Shown: in pieces, positions 33,252 to 41,039 of the stretch
Layout: the number at the start of each line of letters is the position of its first letter
How positions within the stretch are numbered: the stretch's first letter is position 1
NCBI RefSeq assembly: GCF_003269425.1
Contig: NZ_CP030104.1
Span: 2,041,501-2,105,500 of the forward strand
DNA from: Flagellimonas maritima
GTDB taxonomy: Bacteria; Bacteroidota; Bacteroidia; Flavobacteriales; Flavobacteriaceae
Direction of reading: 5' to 3'
DNA: 64,000 bases
Program-made: the position numbers and the translations under genes
The notes under the pieces: model-generated
Told to the model about the DNA's origin: nothing
The model's database searches: none
The model's input: the letters and a program-made list of their open reading frames with translations, nothing else

Positions 33252-33746
33252 TTAATATGTTCCAACAACTTCACTTCTTTTTTCGAATAGCAAATTATCT
33301 TTCCATTCGCCATTAATTTTGCCAATACGCTCACGCTTGCCTATATAACGAAATCCAGTCTTTTTATGGAGCGCGATGCTGGATTCATTATCTGGGAAGA
33401 TACCAGACTGCAATGTCCAAAATCCTGCTGTTTCACTTTCACTTATAAGTTGTTCCAAAAGCAGTCTCCCCACGCCTTTTCCCTTGCTATTTGAGGCAAC
33501 ATAAACGCTTACCTCACCGACTCCTCCATAAACACACCTGCTTGAGACAGGCGAAAGGGCTGCCCATCCTAAGATTTTGGCACTACTGATGGCAATAATT
33601 CGACATTCTTTTACATGCGCATTATCCCAACTTTCATAGCTAGGGATTTGCTGTTCAAAAGTTGCAAGACCGGTAGCGATTCCTTGTTCGTATATTTGAG
33701 AAACCTGCTTCCAGTCCGAAGCTTTCATTTTACGGGTTTTTATCAT
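33252..33746 (-). CDS. GNAT acetyltransferase of the ArsN/phosphinothricin type
   Basis: A 164-residue GNAT protein. It has the family's start (MIKTRKMKASDWKQVSQIYE, with ATFEQQIPSYESWD), the conserved LSPVSSRCVYGGVGEVSVYV, the CoA loop SKGKGVGRLLLEQL, and FPDNESSIALHKKTGFRYIG. Phosphinothricin acetyltransferases and ArsN1 enzymes share this signature; ArsN1 acetylates organoarsenicals or arsinothricin. Position inside an ars operon favours ArsN, but the true substrate is unknown. It lies 5 bp after DUF6428. Confidence 0.88.
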   Translation of the reverse strand: MIKTRKMKASDWKQVSQIYEQGIATGLATFEQQIPSYESWDNAHVKECRIIAISSAKILGWAALSPVSSRCVYGGVGEVSVYVASNSKGKGVGRLLLEQLISESETAGFWTLQSGIFPDNESSIALHKKTGFRYIGKRERIGKINGEWKDNLLFEKRSEVVGTY

Positions 33747-33751
33747 TTACG

Positions 33752-34252
33752 TTAACAGCAACCGCTATCTGGAGCACAACTGCTTTCTGTTTGATTTACG
33801 GATTCCAAAGTATTGCTTACACCACAAGTATCACGCGCTTTACAATCAGTTTTTTTAATGGACAATTGGATGATTAATGCATCTTTATCAATATTATAAT
33901 CATCAACAAAAAGTTGGGCCGTGTGAAAATTTGGATTACTATATTCAAATTTAATTTCGGCTTCCCTGACCATTGGTTTCATTTTATCCACCCTGTTCAA
34001 AATCTCCATGGCTTTATGAACTTTCATAAAGTCTTGTTTCCCTATCTCATCTGGACTTTCCCACAATTGTACCACGGTTTCTTTCCAGTAGTCCGTTCCA
34101 GCACCACAGTCAACAGCATCTACCGTAATATTTTTTACTTCGGTAATGTGATAGTTTGCTTCAACAAATTTATTTTTTGAATACTCAAAAAGTAGGCTCT
34201 TTTCTTGATTTTGGTTGAGTAATGATAAAAGTTCAGATGTGTTCATGATCAA
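33752..34252 (-). CDS. DUF6428 family protein with cysteine-rich tail (ars operon)
   Basis: A 166-residue soluble protein resembling the DUF6428 proteins found in ars operons of Flavobacteriia. The fold part includes DAVDCGAGTDYWKETVVQLW. The last 31 residues hold six cysteines (DCKARDTCGVS, then SSCAPDSGCC), a likely soft-metal or arsenite-binding tail. It starts with ATG overlapping the arsR stop (ATGA), so the two are translationally coupled. No enzymatic motif is seen. A role in arsenite binding or delivery is inference from context and cysteine content. Confidence 0.82.
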   Translation of the reverse strand: MIMNTSELLSLLNQNQEKSLLFEYSKNKFVEANYHITEVKNITVDAVDCGAGTDYWKETVVQLWESPDEIGKQDFMKVHKAMEILNRVDKMKPMVREAEIKFEYSNPNFHTAQLFVDDYNIDKDALIIQLSIKKTDCKARDTCGVSNTLESVNQTESSCAPDSGCC

Positions 34253-34572
34253 CAGCAGTTATAGTTAATGTTCGTAAAAAAAGTATTGAACGATTGTTGC
34301 AATTCTTCCCATCGTTCTTTATTTATACAGTAACAAAGATTTTTACCTTCAAAAGTACCTTTTAAGAGGCCTATCTTTTTTATTTCGTTCAAGTGCTGGG
34401 ATATAGTAGGTTGTGAAAGTCCAATCACATCGACCAAATCGTTGCATATACAATTTTCTTGTCGGCTTATATATTCTAAAATAGCTATACGTGCAGGATG
34501 TGCCAAAACTTTGGCCACTTGAGCCAGTTCATTTTGAGGTAAAGAAAAAATATGTGTTTTGGATGCGCCCAA
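34249..34572 (-). CDS. arsR: ArsR family arsenic-responsive repressor
   Basis: A 107-residue winged-helix repressor. LAHPARIAILEYIS and LSQPTISQHLNEIKKIGLL are the ArsR signature and recognition helix. CIC at residues 41-43 fits the metal-sensing CxC, and a C-terminal NCC may supply further thiols. The start is TTG at 34572 (read as Met in MGASKTHIF): the frame has a stop two codons upstream, and no in-frame ATG precedes the conserved helices, so TTG is required. It probably represses its own operon from a palindrome at 34591-34602 and is released by arsenite or antimonite. Confidence 0.94.
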   Translation of the reverse strand: MGASKTHIFSLPQNELAQVAKVLAHPARIAILEYISRQENCICNDLVDVIGLSQPTISQHLNEIKKIGLLKGTFEGKNLCYCINKERWEELQQSFNTFFTNINYNCC

Positions 34573-34590
34573 ATTTTATTATTAAAAATT

Positions 34591-34602
34591 ATATTGCAAT
34601 AT
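34591..34602 (-). promoter_or_regulatory. Candidate ArsR operator
   Basis: ATATTGCAATAT is a perfect 12-bp palindrome 19 bp upstream of the arsR start, in AT-rich sequence, the usual type and place of an ArsR-family operator. Confidence 0.5.
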
Positions 34603-34620
34603 TACGATAATACCTTTAAA

Positions 34621-34658
34621 TAAAAAAGCCAGAGTAAAAAACCTCTGGCATTTTTATT
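34621..34658 (-). terminator. Rho-independent terminator after the TM2-domain gene
   Basis: GCCAGAG (34628-34634) pairs with CTCTGGC (34643-34649) around an 8-nt A-rich loop; runs of T follow on the minus strand and runs of A precede. It lies between the TM2 gene stop and the ars operon. Confidence 0.75.
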
Positions 34659-35048
34659 TTAGAACCAAGGTTTTTTTCCTACTTGATAAGTATTATAAAA
34701 TTCCTCATCAGATTTAGTTAGATAGATTATTCCTTCTATTAAACCTACTAAGCCCATAGCTGATGCTCCAATTCCACATGTAAATATTCCAAGAACCAAA
34801 GTAACCGCTATCATGATCAATCCTTCTTTCTGATAGCCCAAAATAAATTTATGAACCCCCAATGAGCCAAGAATAATAGCTAAAATACCCGCAAGCATTT
34901 TTTTATTTTCAGCATTTAGGGTGTCGTTGACACCATCTGAAAACTCATTGGCGGTTTTTTTCGCTTCTTCTTTAAAGTCATTGGTAGAATCTTTTGCTCC
35001 TTCAAAGCCATCTTTGGCCTTATTATCGTCTTTGTTTTCTTCGGACAT
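34659..35048 (-). CDS. TM2 domain-containing membrane protein
   Basis: A 129-residue protein. The first ~50 residues are charged and hydrophilic (DGFEGAKDSTNDFKEEAKKT), then two transmembrane helices with the TM2 signature: MLAGILAIILGSLGVHKFIL, GYQKEGLIMI, and GASAMGLVGLIEGIIYLTKS. TM2 proteins are small inner-membrane proteins of unknown function. It appears monocistronic with a strong terminator downstream. Confidence 0.85.
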   Translation of the reverse strand: MSEENKDDNKAKDGFEGAKDSTNDFKEEAKKTANEFSDGVNDTLNAENKKMLAGILAIILGSLGVHKFILGYQKEGLIMIAVTLVLGIFTCGIGASAMGLVGLIEGIIYLTKSDEEFYNTYQVGKKPWF

Positions 35049-35105
35049 GGTATTAATTAATTTTGTTGGTTGTACATGGTTTAAATTTAAGGAATATTTT
35101 ATTAG

Positions 35106-35492
35106 CTATAGAAATGCTTTATCAACAGGTTCCCAAAGTTCTATTTTGTTCCCTTCCAAATCCATGATCCAGCCAAATTTTCCATACTCATATTCTTCAA
35201 CTTTGCCTATTATGGTTACTCCTTCTTTTTTGAGCGTTTTTAAGAGTTCGGTTAAATTTTCAACCCTAAAGTTCATCATAAATTGTTTATCGCTTGGTTG
35301 AAAATATTCGGTGTTTTCTTTAAGTGGACTCCATTGTGTGGAGCAGGAGCTACCTCTTTTGTCCTTCCACCAAAAGGTGCAGCCATAATCATCCGTGGGC
35401 AAACCCAAATGGTTTTTATACCATTCCTTCAATGCTTTTGGATTTTTTGTTTTGAAGAAAAAACCGCCTAGGCCCGTTACTCTATTTTTCAT
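35106..35492 (-). CDS. VOC family (glyoxalase-like) protein
   Basis: A 128-residue vicinal-oxygen-chelate protein. GGFFFKTKNPKALKEWYKNH and FGWIMDLEGNKIELWEP are the two beta-alpha-beta halves; the final Glu in KIELWEP is the usual metal ligand. Homologues are labelled glyoxalase or bleomycin-resistance-like, but there is no basis to pick a substrate. It lies between a TM2 protein and a DUF1801 protein on the same strand. Confidence 0.88.
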   Translation of the reverse strand: MKNRVTGLGGFFFKTKNPKALKEWYKNHLGLPTDDYGCTFWWKDKRGSSCSTQWSPLKENTEYFQPSDKQFMMNFRVENLTELLKTLKKEGVTIIGKVEEYEYGKFGWIMDLEGNKIELWEPVDKAFL

Positions 35493-35531
35493 TTTAATTC
35501 TACTTTCCTTTTTCCAGAAAATGGAAAAATT

Positions 35532-35987
35532 TTATCTGTTTATGTTCTTTTCGTATAATTTTATCCAATCCTCAACTGTCATTTTCTGACACAGTTGAGC
35601 AATGAGTCCAAAAGGAATATTCTCCATTTTTTTAAACCTGATACAGCTTTTTCCCATATCCAATTTTGCTTTTATATGGTTGGAATATTCGGCCAAGAAC
35701 CAATCCAATAATTTTTTGTCCGCATATATCCCAGAATGATATAGGGACACGTAATGCTTCTGTGAGGCGATATGTATAAATGGTAAGGGCAATTTAGGAT
35801 TACAATGATAACCTTTGGGGTACAAAGAATGGGGCACCACATACCCTATCATATTATAGTTGATACATTCTTCAAATCCTTTAGGTAGGTTTGTATTTAT
35901 TGTACTCCGCAACTTAGAAACTGCTTCCTTGCGTTCTTTGGGCAATTTGCCAATATATTCATCGGGTGTCTTCGCTTCTATGGTCAT
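35532..35987 (-). CDS. DUF1801 domain protein
   Basis: A 151-residue protein of the YdhG/DUF1801 fold. PDEYIGKLPKERKEAVSKLR, ECINYNMIGYVVPHSLYP and the C-terminal GKSCIRFKKMENIPFGLIAQ are characteristic. One branch (Fra/YdhG) acts as an iron chaperone in Bacillus; other members are uncharacterised. It lies 5 bp after the DUF4199 gene and may be co-transcribed. Confidence 0.85.
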   Translation of the reverse strand: MTIEAKTPDEYIGKLPKERKEAVSKLRSTINTNLPKGFEECINYNMIGYVVPHSLYPKGYHCNPKLPLPFIHIASQKHYVSLYHSGIYADKKLLDWFLAEYSNHIKAKLDMGKSCIRFKKMENIPFGLIAQLCQKMTVEDWIKLYEKNINR

Positions 35988-35992
35988 TTTTA

Positions 35993-36499
35993 CTATTTAC
36001 GTTGAAGTGTAAAAGCGGAAATCAAGGAAATTATAAAACCTATTACAAAAACGGTCATTGCCATGAGCGCAAAGGAGAAAAATGGATTGGCAAATAATTC
36101 CTTTTGAGATTCCATTTCTGCCAATTTGGTTTCAAACTCTACCTTTGGAAGAGATGCTTTCATATCTGCTATAGCATGCTCGTAATACTCTGTGGTAAAA
36201 TTTGGATTTATTACTTTAATGTAAAATATATCCAAGACACCAAAAATCAATGCGACTATGAGGCTTATCAATATTCCAACAATAAGCCCTTGCTTAAAAC
36301 TTGCCTTGCCTTGATTCTCTTTGTCCCTAAAATGTTTTATACCAAAATATACAAAACTTAAGGAAAGTATTATGGATATATAACCCAATACTTCCTGCAT
36401 GGAGAATGATAAATCACTCAAAGCGTACCAACTGATCAAAAAAAGCACACTGATGGTAATGGCTCCATAAAGACCGAACTTTAATACTGTTTTCTTCAT
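35993..36499 (-). CDS. DUF4199 family membrane protein
   Basis: A 168-residue inner-membrane protein with about four transmembrane segments: two near the N-terminus (FGLYGAITISVLFLISWYAL and VLGYISIILSLSFVYFGIKH), one after FKQGLIVGILISLIVALIFG, and a last one (FALMAMTVFVIGFIISLISA). The GLIVGILISL segment preceded by SFKQ is typical of DUF4199 proteins, common in Bacteroidota and of unknown function. Confidence 0.85.
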   Translation of the reverse strand: MKKTVLKFGLYGAITISVLFLISWYALSDLSFSMQEVLGYISIILSLSFVYFGIKHFRDKENQGKASFKQGLIVGILISLIVALIFGVLDIFYIKVINPNFTTEYYEHAIADMKASLPKVEFETKLAEMESQKELFANPFFSFALMAMTVFVIGFIISLISAFTLQRK

Positions 36500-36599
36500 C
36501 TTAAATTTATTTAAATGGTTAGTTCAAAAGTACTTATGGGGAGTCATGCTGTATTCATACTAAAGTACTAAAATGATGGTATTTAACTTCCAAAACAAT

Positions 36600-37016
36600 T
36601 TAGAGTGACAGGATTTGTAGTTTTTTTGCTATTTGTATCGCTTGTGTCCTACGTTTGGCCTCTAACTTTACAAGCAGGTTGGATACATGGGTTTTTATGG
36701 TACTTTCCGATACAAAAAGTTGATCTGCAATTTCTTTGTTGGAAAGGCCTTTTGATACCTGAACAAGTACTTCATGTTCACGTTTGCTTATTCCAAGCTG
36801 TTCAATCTTCTTTAAATCTATTGAGGAAGAAGAGAATTTTTCTTCTTGCGATTTCCTTTTGTTGATAAAAAGACCAATGGCAAAGAAGCAGATAGCAATA
36901 ATGGCAATGATTATTTCTATGGAAATATCATTGGAAATATAGGCATACTTGCTTAGTTGAAGAAGTGCAAGCAATGATACTATAAGTGCCGAAAAAACGA
37001 ATACGGTCTTTTTCAC
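36600..37016 (-). CDS. Membrane-anchored LuxR-type HTH regulator
   Basis: A 138-residue protein with two N-terminal transmembrane helices (about residues 6-22 and 33-50), then a LuxR-type DNA-binding domain: LGISKREHEVLVQVSKGLSN, KEIADQLFVSESTIKTHVSN, LLVKLEAKRRTQAIQIAKK. There is no receiver domain. Small membrane-tethered LuxR proteins are frequent in Flavobacteria, and their signals are unknown. The 2-hydroxyacid dehydrogenase gene ends 9 bp upstream on the same strand. Confidence 0.88.
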   Translation of the reverse strand: MKKTVFVFSALIVSLLALLQLSKYAYISNDISIEIIIAIIAICFFAIGLFINKRKSQEEKFSSSSIDLKKIEQLGISKREHEVLVQVSKGLSNKEIADQLFVSESTIKTHVSNLLVKLEAKRRTQAIQIAKKLQILSL

Positions 37017-37025
37017 CCATTAAAT

Positions 37026-37958
37026 TTAACAAAATCCAGCTTTGATTTTATCTACAATGGTCTGTGCCAACTTTTCCTTGCTTTCTGTTGTCCAACCTGC
37101 AACATGGGGCGTCAATAGAACATTTTTGGCTTTTCGTAAATATTTGAAGGCCTTTGGTTTCTGCGCAAACATATTTTCGAACGATTTTTTTTCATATTCC
37201 AACACGTCCAAACCAGCACCAAGAATTTTTTCTGACTTTAATCCATTTACCAAATCGTGGGTTATAACACATTTTCCACGTGCCGTATTCAGAAACCAAA
37301 ATGGTTTGTGAAATTCATTTATAAATCCTGAATTGACCATCCCTATGGTTTTTTCTGTCTGGGGAACATGGAGGCTTACAACATCGGATTTTTGTTTGAA
37401 CTCCATAATCCCTACCTGTCTTGCATTATCATCGCCTACACCGCCTACAATATCATAGCAGATAATGTCCACATCAAAGCCACTGAGTTTTTCGGCAAAA
37501 GCCTTGCCCATATTTCCATAACCGATAATACCAACAGTTTTACCGTTTAATTCAACACCGCGATTACCTTCCCTGTCCCATTTCCCTTTTTTGACCTCCC
37601 TGTTTGCTTTGGTCATTTTGTTCATTAAGGACAGTAACATCCCCAAAGTATGTTCGCCTACGGCATTACGATTTCCTTCTGGTGCCGAAGCTAAAAAGAT
37701 ATCCTTCTGTTTGGCATAACGTGTATCTATATTTTCCAAACCGGCACCTACACGGCCTATAAACTTTAAGTTGGTTGCTTTGTCCAAGAACTGTTGGTCA
37801 ATAGTAAATCTACTTCTTATGATTACGCCATCGTACAAATGTATTTTTTTCTCAATATCGTCTTTTGATGATGTATAGTCTTCGTCATTTTGGAATCCGA
37901 GTTCCGCGAACTGTTCTATAAGCAGTGGATGATTGGTGTCTAGGTGGAGAACTTTCAT
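37026..37958 (-). CDS. 2-hydroxyacid dehydrogenase, phosphoglycerate dehydrogenase-like
   Basis: A 310-residue NAD-dependent D-2-hydroxyacid dehydrogenase. The nucleotide-binding GIIGYGNMGKAFAEKL starts near residue 143; FIGRVGAGLENIDTRYA, LHVPQTEKTIGMVN, FLNTARGKCVI and LLTPHVAGWT carry the catalytic Arg, Glu and His. Such enzymes are usually labelled 3-phosphoglycerate dehydrogenase, but without the C-terminal ACT domain the substrate is uncertain. It follows the cupin gene by 18 bp. Confidence 0.88.
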   Translation of the reverse strand: MKVLHLDTNHPLLIEQFAELGFQNDEDYTSSKDDIEKKIHLYDGVIIRSRFTIDQQFLDKATNLKFIGRVGAGLENIDTRYAKQKDIFLASAPEGNRNAVGEHTLGMLLSLMNKMTKANREVKKGKWDREGNRGVELNGKTVGIIGYGNMGKAFAEKLSGFDVDIICYDIVGGVGDDNARQVGIMEFKQKSDVVSLHVPQTEKTIGMVNSGFINEFHKPFWFLNTARGKCVITHDLVNGLKSEKILGAGLDVLEYEKKSFENMFAQKPKAFKYLRKAKNVLLTPHVAGWTTESKEKLAQTIVDKIKAGFC

Positions 37959-37976
37959 GGCTGTAATCTAAAATTC

Positions 37977-38342
37977 CTAAATTTTGGGATATTCGGTTTG
38001 GGTCATTTCATGCGCTACTTTACCGGTATGTGCAGTATCCTGTTTTTCAAAAAGCAATAAATGGACTTCTTCCCCATTTTTGGTCGAAGGGCAATGCTCC
38101 ACTCCTTTTGGAACTACAATAATCTCACCTTCTTCCACAACTTCGGTTCTATCTCGAAACTTCATGTACAAAGTGCCTTTCAAAACTTGAAAAAGTTCAT
38201 CTTCGCCCTCATGCGAATGCCAAACAAACTCTCCCTGTACTTTGGCAAGGATGACCTGCATGTCATCCACGACCGCAATTTGATGTGGATGCCATTGCTT
38301 GGTGAATTCTGAATGTTTTTGTTTTAGGTTGATAGGCTTCAT
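37977..38342 (-). CDS. Cupin domain protein
   Basis: A 121-residue single-cupin protein. WHSHEGEDELFQVLKGTLYM gives the first metal motif (His-x-His, Glu, with a second Glu) and IIVVPKGVEHCPSTKNGEEV the second (His). It probably binds a divalent metal in the barrel. No substrate can be named. It is 12 bp after mgtE on the same strand and 18 bp before the dehydrogenase, suggesting an operon. Confidence 0.88.
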   Translation of the reverse strand: MKPINLKQKHSEFTKQWHPHQIAVVDDMQVILAKVQGEFVWHSHEGEDELFQVLKGTLYMKFRDRTEVVEEGEIIVVPKGVEHCPSTKNGEEVHLLLFEKQDTAHTGKVAHEMTQTEYPKI

Positions 38343-38354
38343 AACTTTTAGAAT

Positions 38355-39707
38355 TTAAATCCCCAGAATCATTTTGGCAATCAAAAAATAAATCAAGATT
38401 CCAAAAATATCATTGCTAGTTGTAATAAAAGGCCCAGTGGCAATTGCTGGGTCAACGCCACGCTTATGTAAAAATAGCGGGGTAAATGTGCCCACAAAAC
38501 CCGCTACAACAATAACCGCGATCAACGAAATGGAAATTGCCAGTGCTGTCATAAAATCTCCTTTCCAGCCCCAGGTAAAAAGCAATAGTATTACTGCTAA
38601 AATAACTCCGTTTAAAAGTGCCAATACAATTTCCTTTACCAATCTATTGCTTACACTTCCCTTTAAATCATCGTTTGCCAGACCTTGAACAATAATGGCA
38701 CTGGATTGTACACCAACATTTCCTGCCATGGCGGCAATCAAAGGCGTAAAGAGAAAAAGAACGGTGTATTTATTGAACATTTCTTCGAACCCTCCCATAA
38801 TATATGCGGCGGCGGCTCCTCCAAAAAGGCCCAATATAAGCCAGGGCAATCTTGCTCTGGTCAATTCCCAAATACTGTCATCTGCCTCAACATCTTGAGA
38901 GATACCTGCAGCCATCTGGTAGTCTTTATCTGCTTCTTCACGAATCACATCAACAATATCATCGATTGTGATACGCCCAACCAATCGCCCAATTTCGTCG
39001 ACTACGGGAATCGCCTCCAAATCATACTTGGACATTATTTTTGCTACTTCTTCAGATTTTTCATTGACTCCAACATAGTCCACTTTGGGAATATAAATGT
39101 TCTTTATATGGGTTTTTGTGGAAGTTGTAAGCAAATCTTTTAATGATAGCCTACCCTTTAGTTTATCTTCATCATCAACCACATAAATAGAGTGGACCCG
39201 GGTAACATTCTCTGCCTGTGCTCTCATTTCCTTTACACAAGTGAGTACATTCCAATTTTCATTGACCCTCACCAACTCTTTTGCCATAAGGCCTCCTGCT
39301 GAATCCTCATCGTAGCGCAAAAGGTCCACGATATCCTTGGCGTGCTCTCTATCCTCTATTTCCGAGATGACCTCCTGGACGATTTCTTTTGGAAGTTCCC
39401 CAACAATATCTGCGGCATCATCCGTGTCGAGTTCTTTAAGCTCGCCCGCGATTTCTTTTGCGGAAAGATTGTTCAGTACGGCCTCTCGAATATCTTCGTC
39501 CATTTCAGCGATGATATCGGAGGTTTTTTCACTATCCAAGAGCTTGATTAGATAAGTAGCCTCATCAACGGTAAGTTCATCGGCTATCTCTGCAATATCC
39601 GCATAGTGGAACTCCTTCATCAATAACTGAAGGTCAGCGTTCTTCTTTGCCTCTATAAGCTGTTGTATCTCAGCGATTAGCTCATCTGTAAGTTTAAACG
39701 GAGTCAT
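38355..39707 (-). CDS. mgtE: Magnesium transporter MgtE
   Basis: A 450-residue MgtE. The cytoplasmic N domain has repeated acidic helical motifs ([20 protein letters not shown]), two CBS domains follow ([40 protein letters not shown]), then five transmembrane helices with [20 protein letters not shown], the conserved magnesium-pore region. It is a Mg2+-gated channel in the inner membrane, regulated by Mg2+ binding to the N and CBS domains. Its 5' end overlaps the 3' end of rsmA by 14 bp. Confidence 0.95.
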   Translation of the reverse strand: MTPFKLTDELIAEIQQLIEAKKNADLQLLMKEFHYADIAEIADELTVDEATYLIKLLDSEKTSDIIAEMDEDIREAVLNNLSAKEIAGELKELDTDDAADIVGELPKEIVQEVISEIEDREHAKDIVDLLRYDEDSAGGLMAKELVRVNENWNVLTCVKEMRAQAENVTRVHSIYVVDDEDKLKGRLSLKDLLTTSTKTHIKNIYIPKVDYVGVNEKSEEVAKIMSKYDLEAIPVVDEIGRLVGRITIDDIVDVIREEADKDYQMAAGISQDVEADDSIWELTRARLPWLILGLFGGAAAAYIMGGFEEMFNKYTVLFLFTPLIAAMAGNVGVQSSAIIVQGLANDDLKGSVSNRLVKEIVLALLNGVILAVILLLFTWGWKGDFMTALAISISLIAVIVVAGFVGTFTPLFLHKRGVDPAIATGPFITTSNDIFGILIYFLIAKMILGI

Positions 39708-40566
39708 TGGCTATTTTCTGTGTTAACGCTATAAAGTCAGGTACGCTCAGTTGTTCTGGACGCTTATCAAATATAGTATCTTCTTTTAGATTATTGGAAA
39801 GGTTGAAGGTTTTAAGACTATTGCGAATAGTCTTCCTTCTTTGGTTGAAAGCGACCTTTACCACTTTGAAAAACAAATGCTCGTCACAGGGTAATTTTAA
39901 AGTTGCCCTTCGGGTTAGTCGCAACACTCCTGATTGTACTTTTGGAGGGGGGTCAAATACTTGTGGATGCACGGTGAAAAGGTATTCCGCTTCATAGAAG
40001 GCCTGTACCAAAACCGATAATATGCCGTAGGTTTTGCTCCCAGGGTTTTCGCAAATACGCTTTGCGACCTCTTTTTGGAACATACCTGAAAATTCTGGAA
40101 TCTGCTGTCTCATTTCCAACATCTTAAAGACAATTTGGCTGGAAATATTATAGGGAAAGTTGCCGGTTATGGCAAATTGTTCATCCCCATAAAGTTGTTT
40201 TAAATCAAACCTTAAAAAGTCTGCTTCAATAATAGCAAAGCGATTATTCTTTTCAAACACTTTTGGATGCTCCAAACGGAAACTATGGTTAAGATAGACT
40301 ATGGATTCTTCGTCGAGATCCATGGCTACTAAATCCAAATTTTTAAGGAGCAGGTATTTGGTAAGCACACCCATGCCCGGACCAATTTCCAAAACATTGG
40401 TATATCCATCGAGGGAAAGCGTATCAGCAATTTGTTTGGCTATATCCTCATCCTTTAAAAAGTGCTGTCCTAGATACTTTTTAGGTTTGACAATGCTCTC
40501 GTCACGCCCATTTTTCTTTTTTTTTGACCAGCTTTCTTCATATCTCTTTTTATTCTTTTTGGCCAC
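39694..40566 (-). CDS. rsmA: 16S rRNA dimethyladenosine transferase RsmA/KsgA
   Basis: A 290-residue methyltransferase that dimethylates two adjacent adenines near the 3' end of 16S rRNA during 30S maturation. [20 protein letters not shown], the SAM-binding [16 protein letters not shown], the catalytic [14 protein letters not shown] and [13 protein letters not shown] are diagnostic. The N-terminus has an extra basic stretch ([20 protein letters not shown]) common in Bacteroidota. It overlaps mgtE by 14 bp, a common flavobacterial pair. Confidence 0.96.
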   Translation of the reverse strand: MAKKNKKRYEESWSKKKKNGRDESIVKPKKYLGQHFLKDEDIAKQIADTLSLDGYTNVLEIGPGMGVLTKYLLLKNLDLVAMDLDEESIVYLNHSFRLEHPKVFEKNNRFAIIEADFLRFDLKQLYGDEQFAITGNFPYNISSQIVFKMLEMRQQIPEFSGMFQKEVAKRICENPGSKTYGILSVLVQAFYEAEYLFTVHPQVFDPPPKVQSGVLRLTRRATLKLPCDEHLFFKVVKVAFNQRRKTIRNSLKTFNLSNNLKEDTIFDKRPEQLSVPDFIALTQKIANDSV

Positions 40567-40685
40567 AGCAGTTTTTTTGCAAGTTAATGTGAATTTTACA
40601 CATAGGCCTACGGTCCAGCTCCAAATCGAAATTTTCAGTATTTAAAAATCCGATTATATTTTATAGGGAAATTAGTTTGAAAAAT

Positions 40686-41003
40686 TTAGGGTATTTGCTG
40701 GCTTATTATTTCCAACTCTGTTCTAAAGGCAACAAATTTGTTGGAAAATAATTTTAGAGTATCGCCACGTAATCTCTCCGCATCTTCCTCATAATAGCTT
40801 TCCAAGGTTTTCCTGTCTTTGGAAGTGTACTGAATGGAGTAGGTGATTCCTTCCATATCCTCTTCAACAAGTACTTTGGCCATTTTTGCATGAGAGAACT
40901 TACCTGTCGCCAACATATCCGGAATATGTTTATCACGCATCCAGGATAACCATTTATCATGAACGCTTTCATCTATATTGATGGTGACATTATATATGAG
41001 CAT
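40686..41003 (-). CDS. DUF4286 family protein
   Basis: A 105-residue protein of the dimeric alpha-beta barrel type. MLIYNVTINIDESVHDKWLS, HIPDMLATGKFSHAKMAKVL and YSIQYTSKDRKTLESYYEED match the DUF4286 pattern found across Bacteroidota. Function is unknown. It sits 36 bp after the TPR gene and 119 bp before rsmA on the same strand, an arrangement often kept in the group. Confidence 0.88.
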   Translation of the reverse strand: MLIYNVTINIDESVHDKWLSWMRDKHIPDMLATGKFSHAKMAKVLVEEDMEGITYSIQYTSKDRKTLESYYEEDAERLRGDTLKLFSNKFVAFRTELEIISQQIP

Positions 41004-41039
41004 GTGAGTTTATCTTAAAAAACTAAATGTAAAAAAGAT

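Noticed and set aside
33540..33575. Sequence in the ArsN-like GNAT gene resembling part of the long hairpin repeat (CTTGAGACAGGCGAAAGG)
   Set aside because: It encodes LSPVSSRCVYGG, a native conserved motif of the phosphinothricin/ArsN family, and lacks complementary arms.
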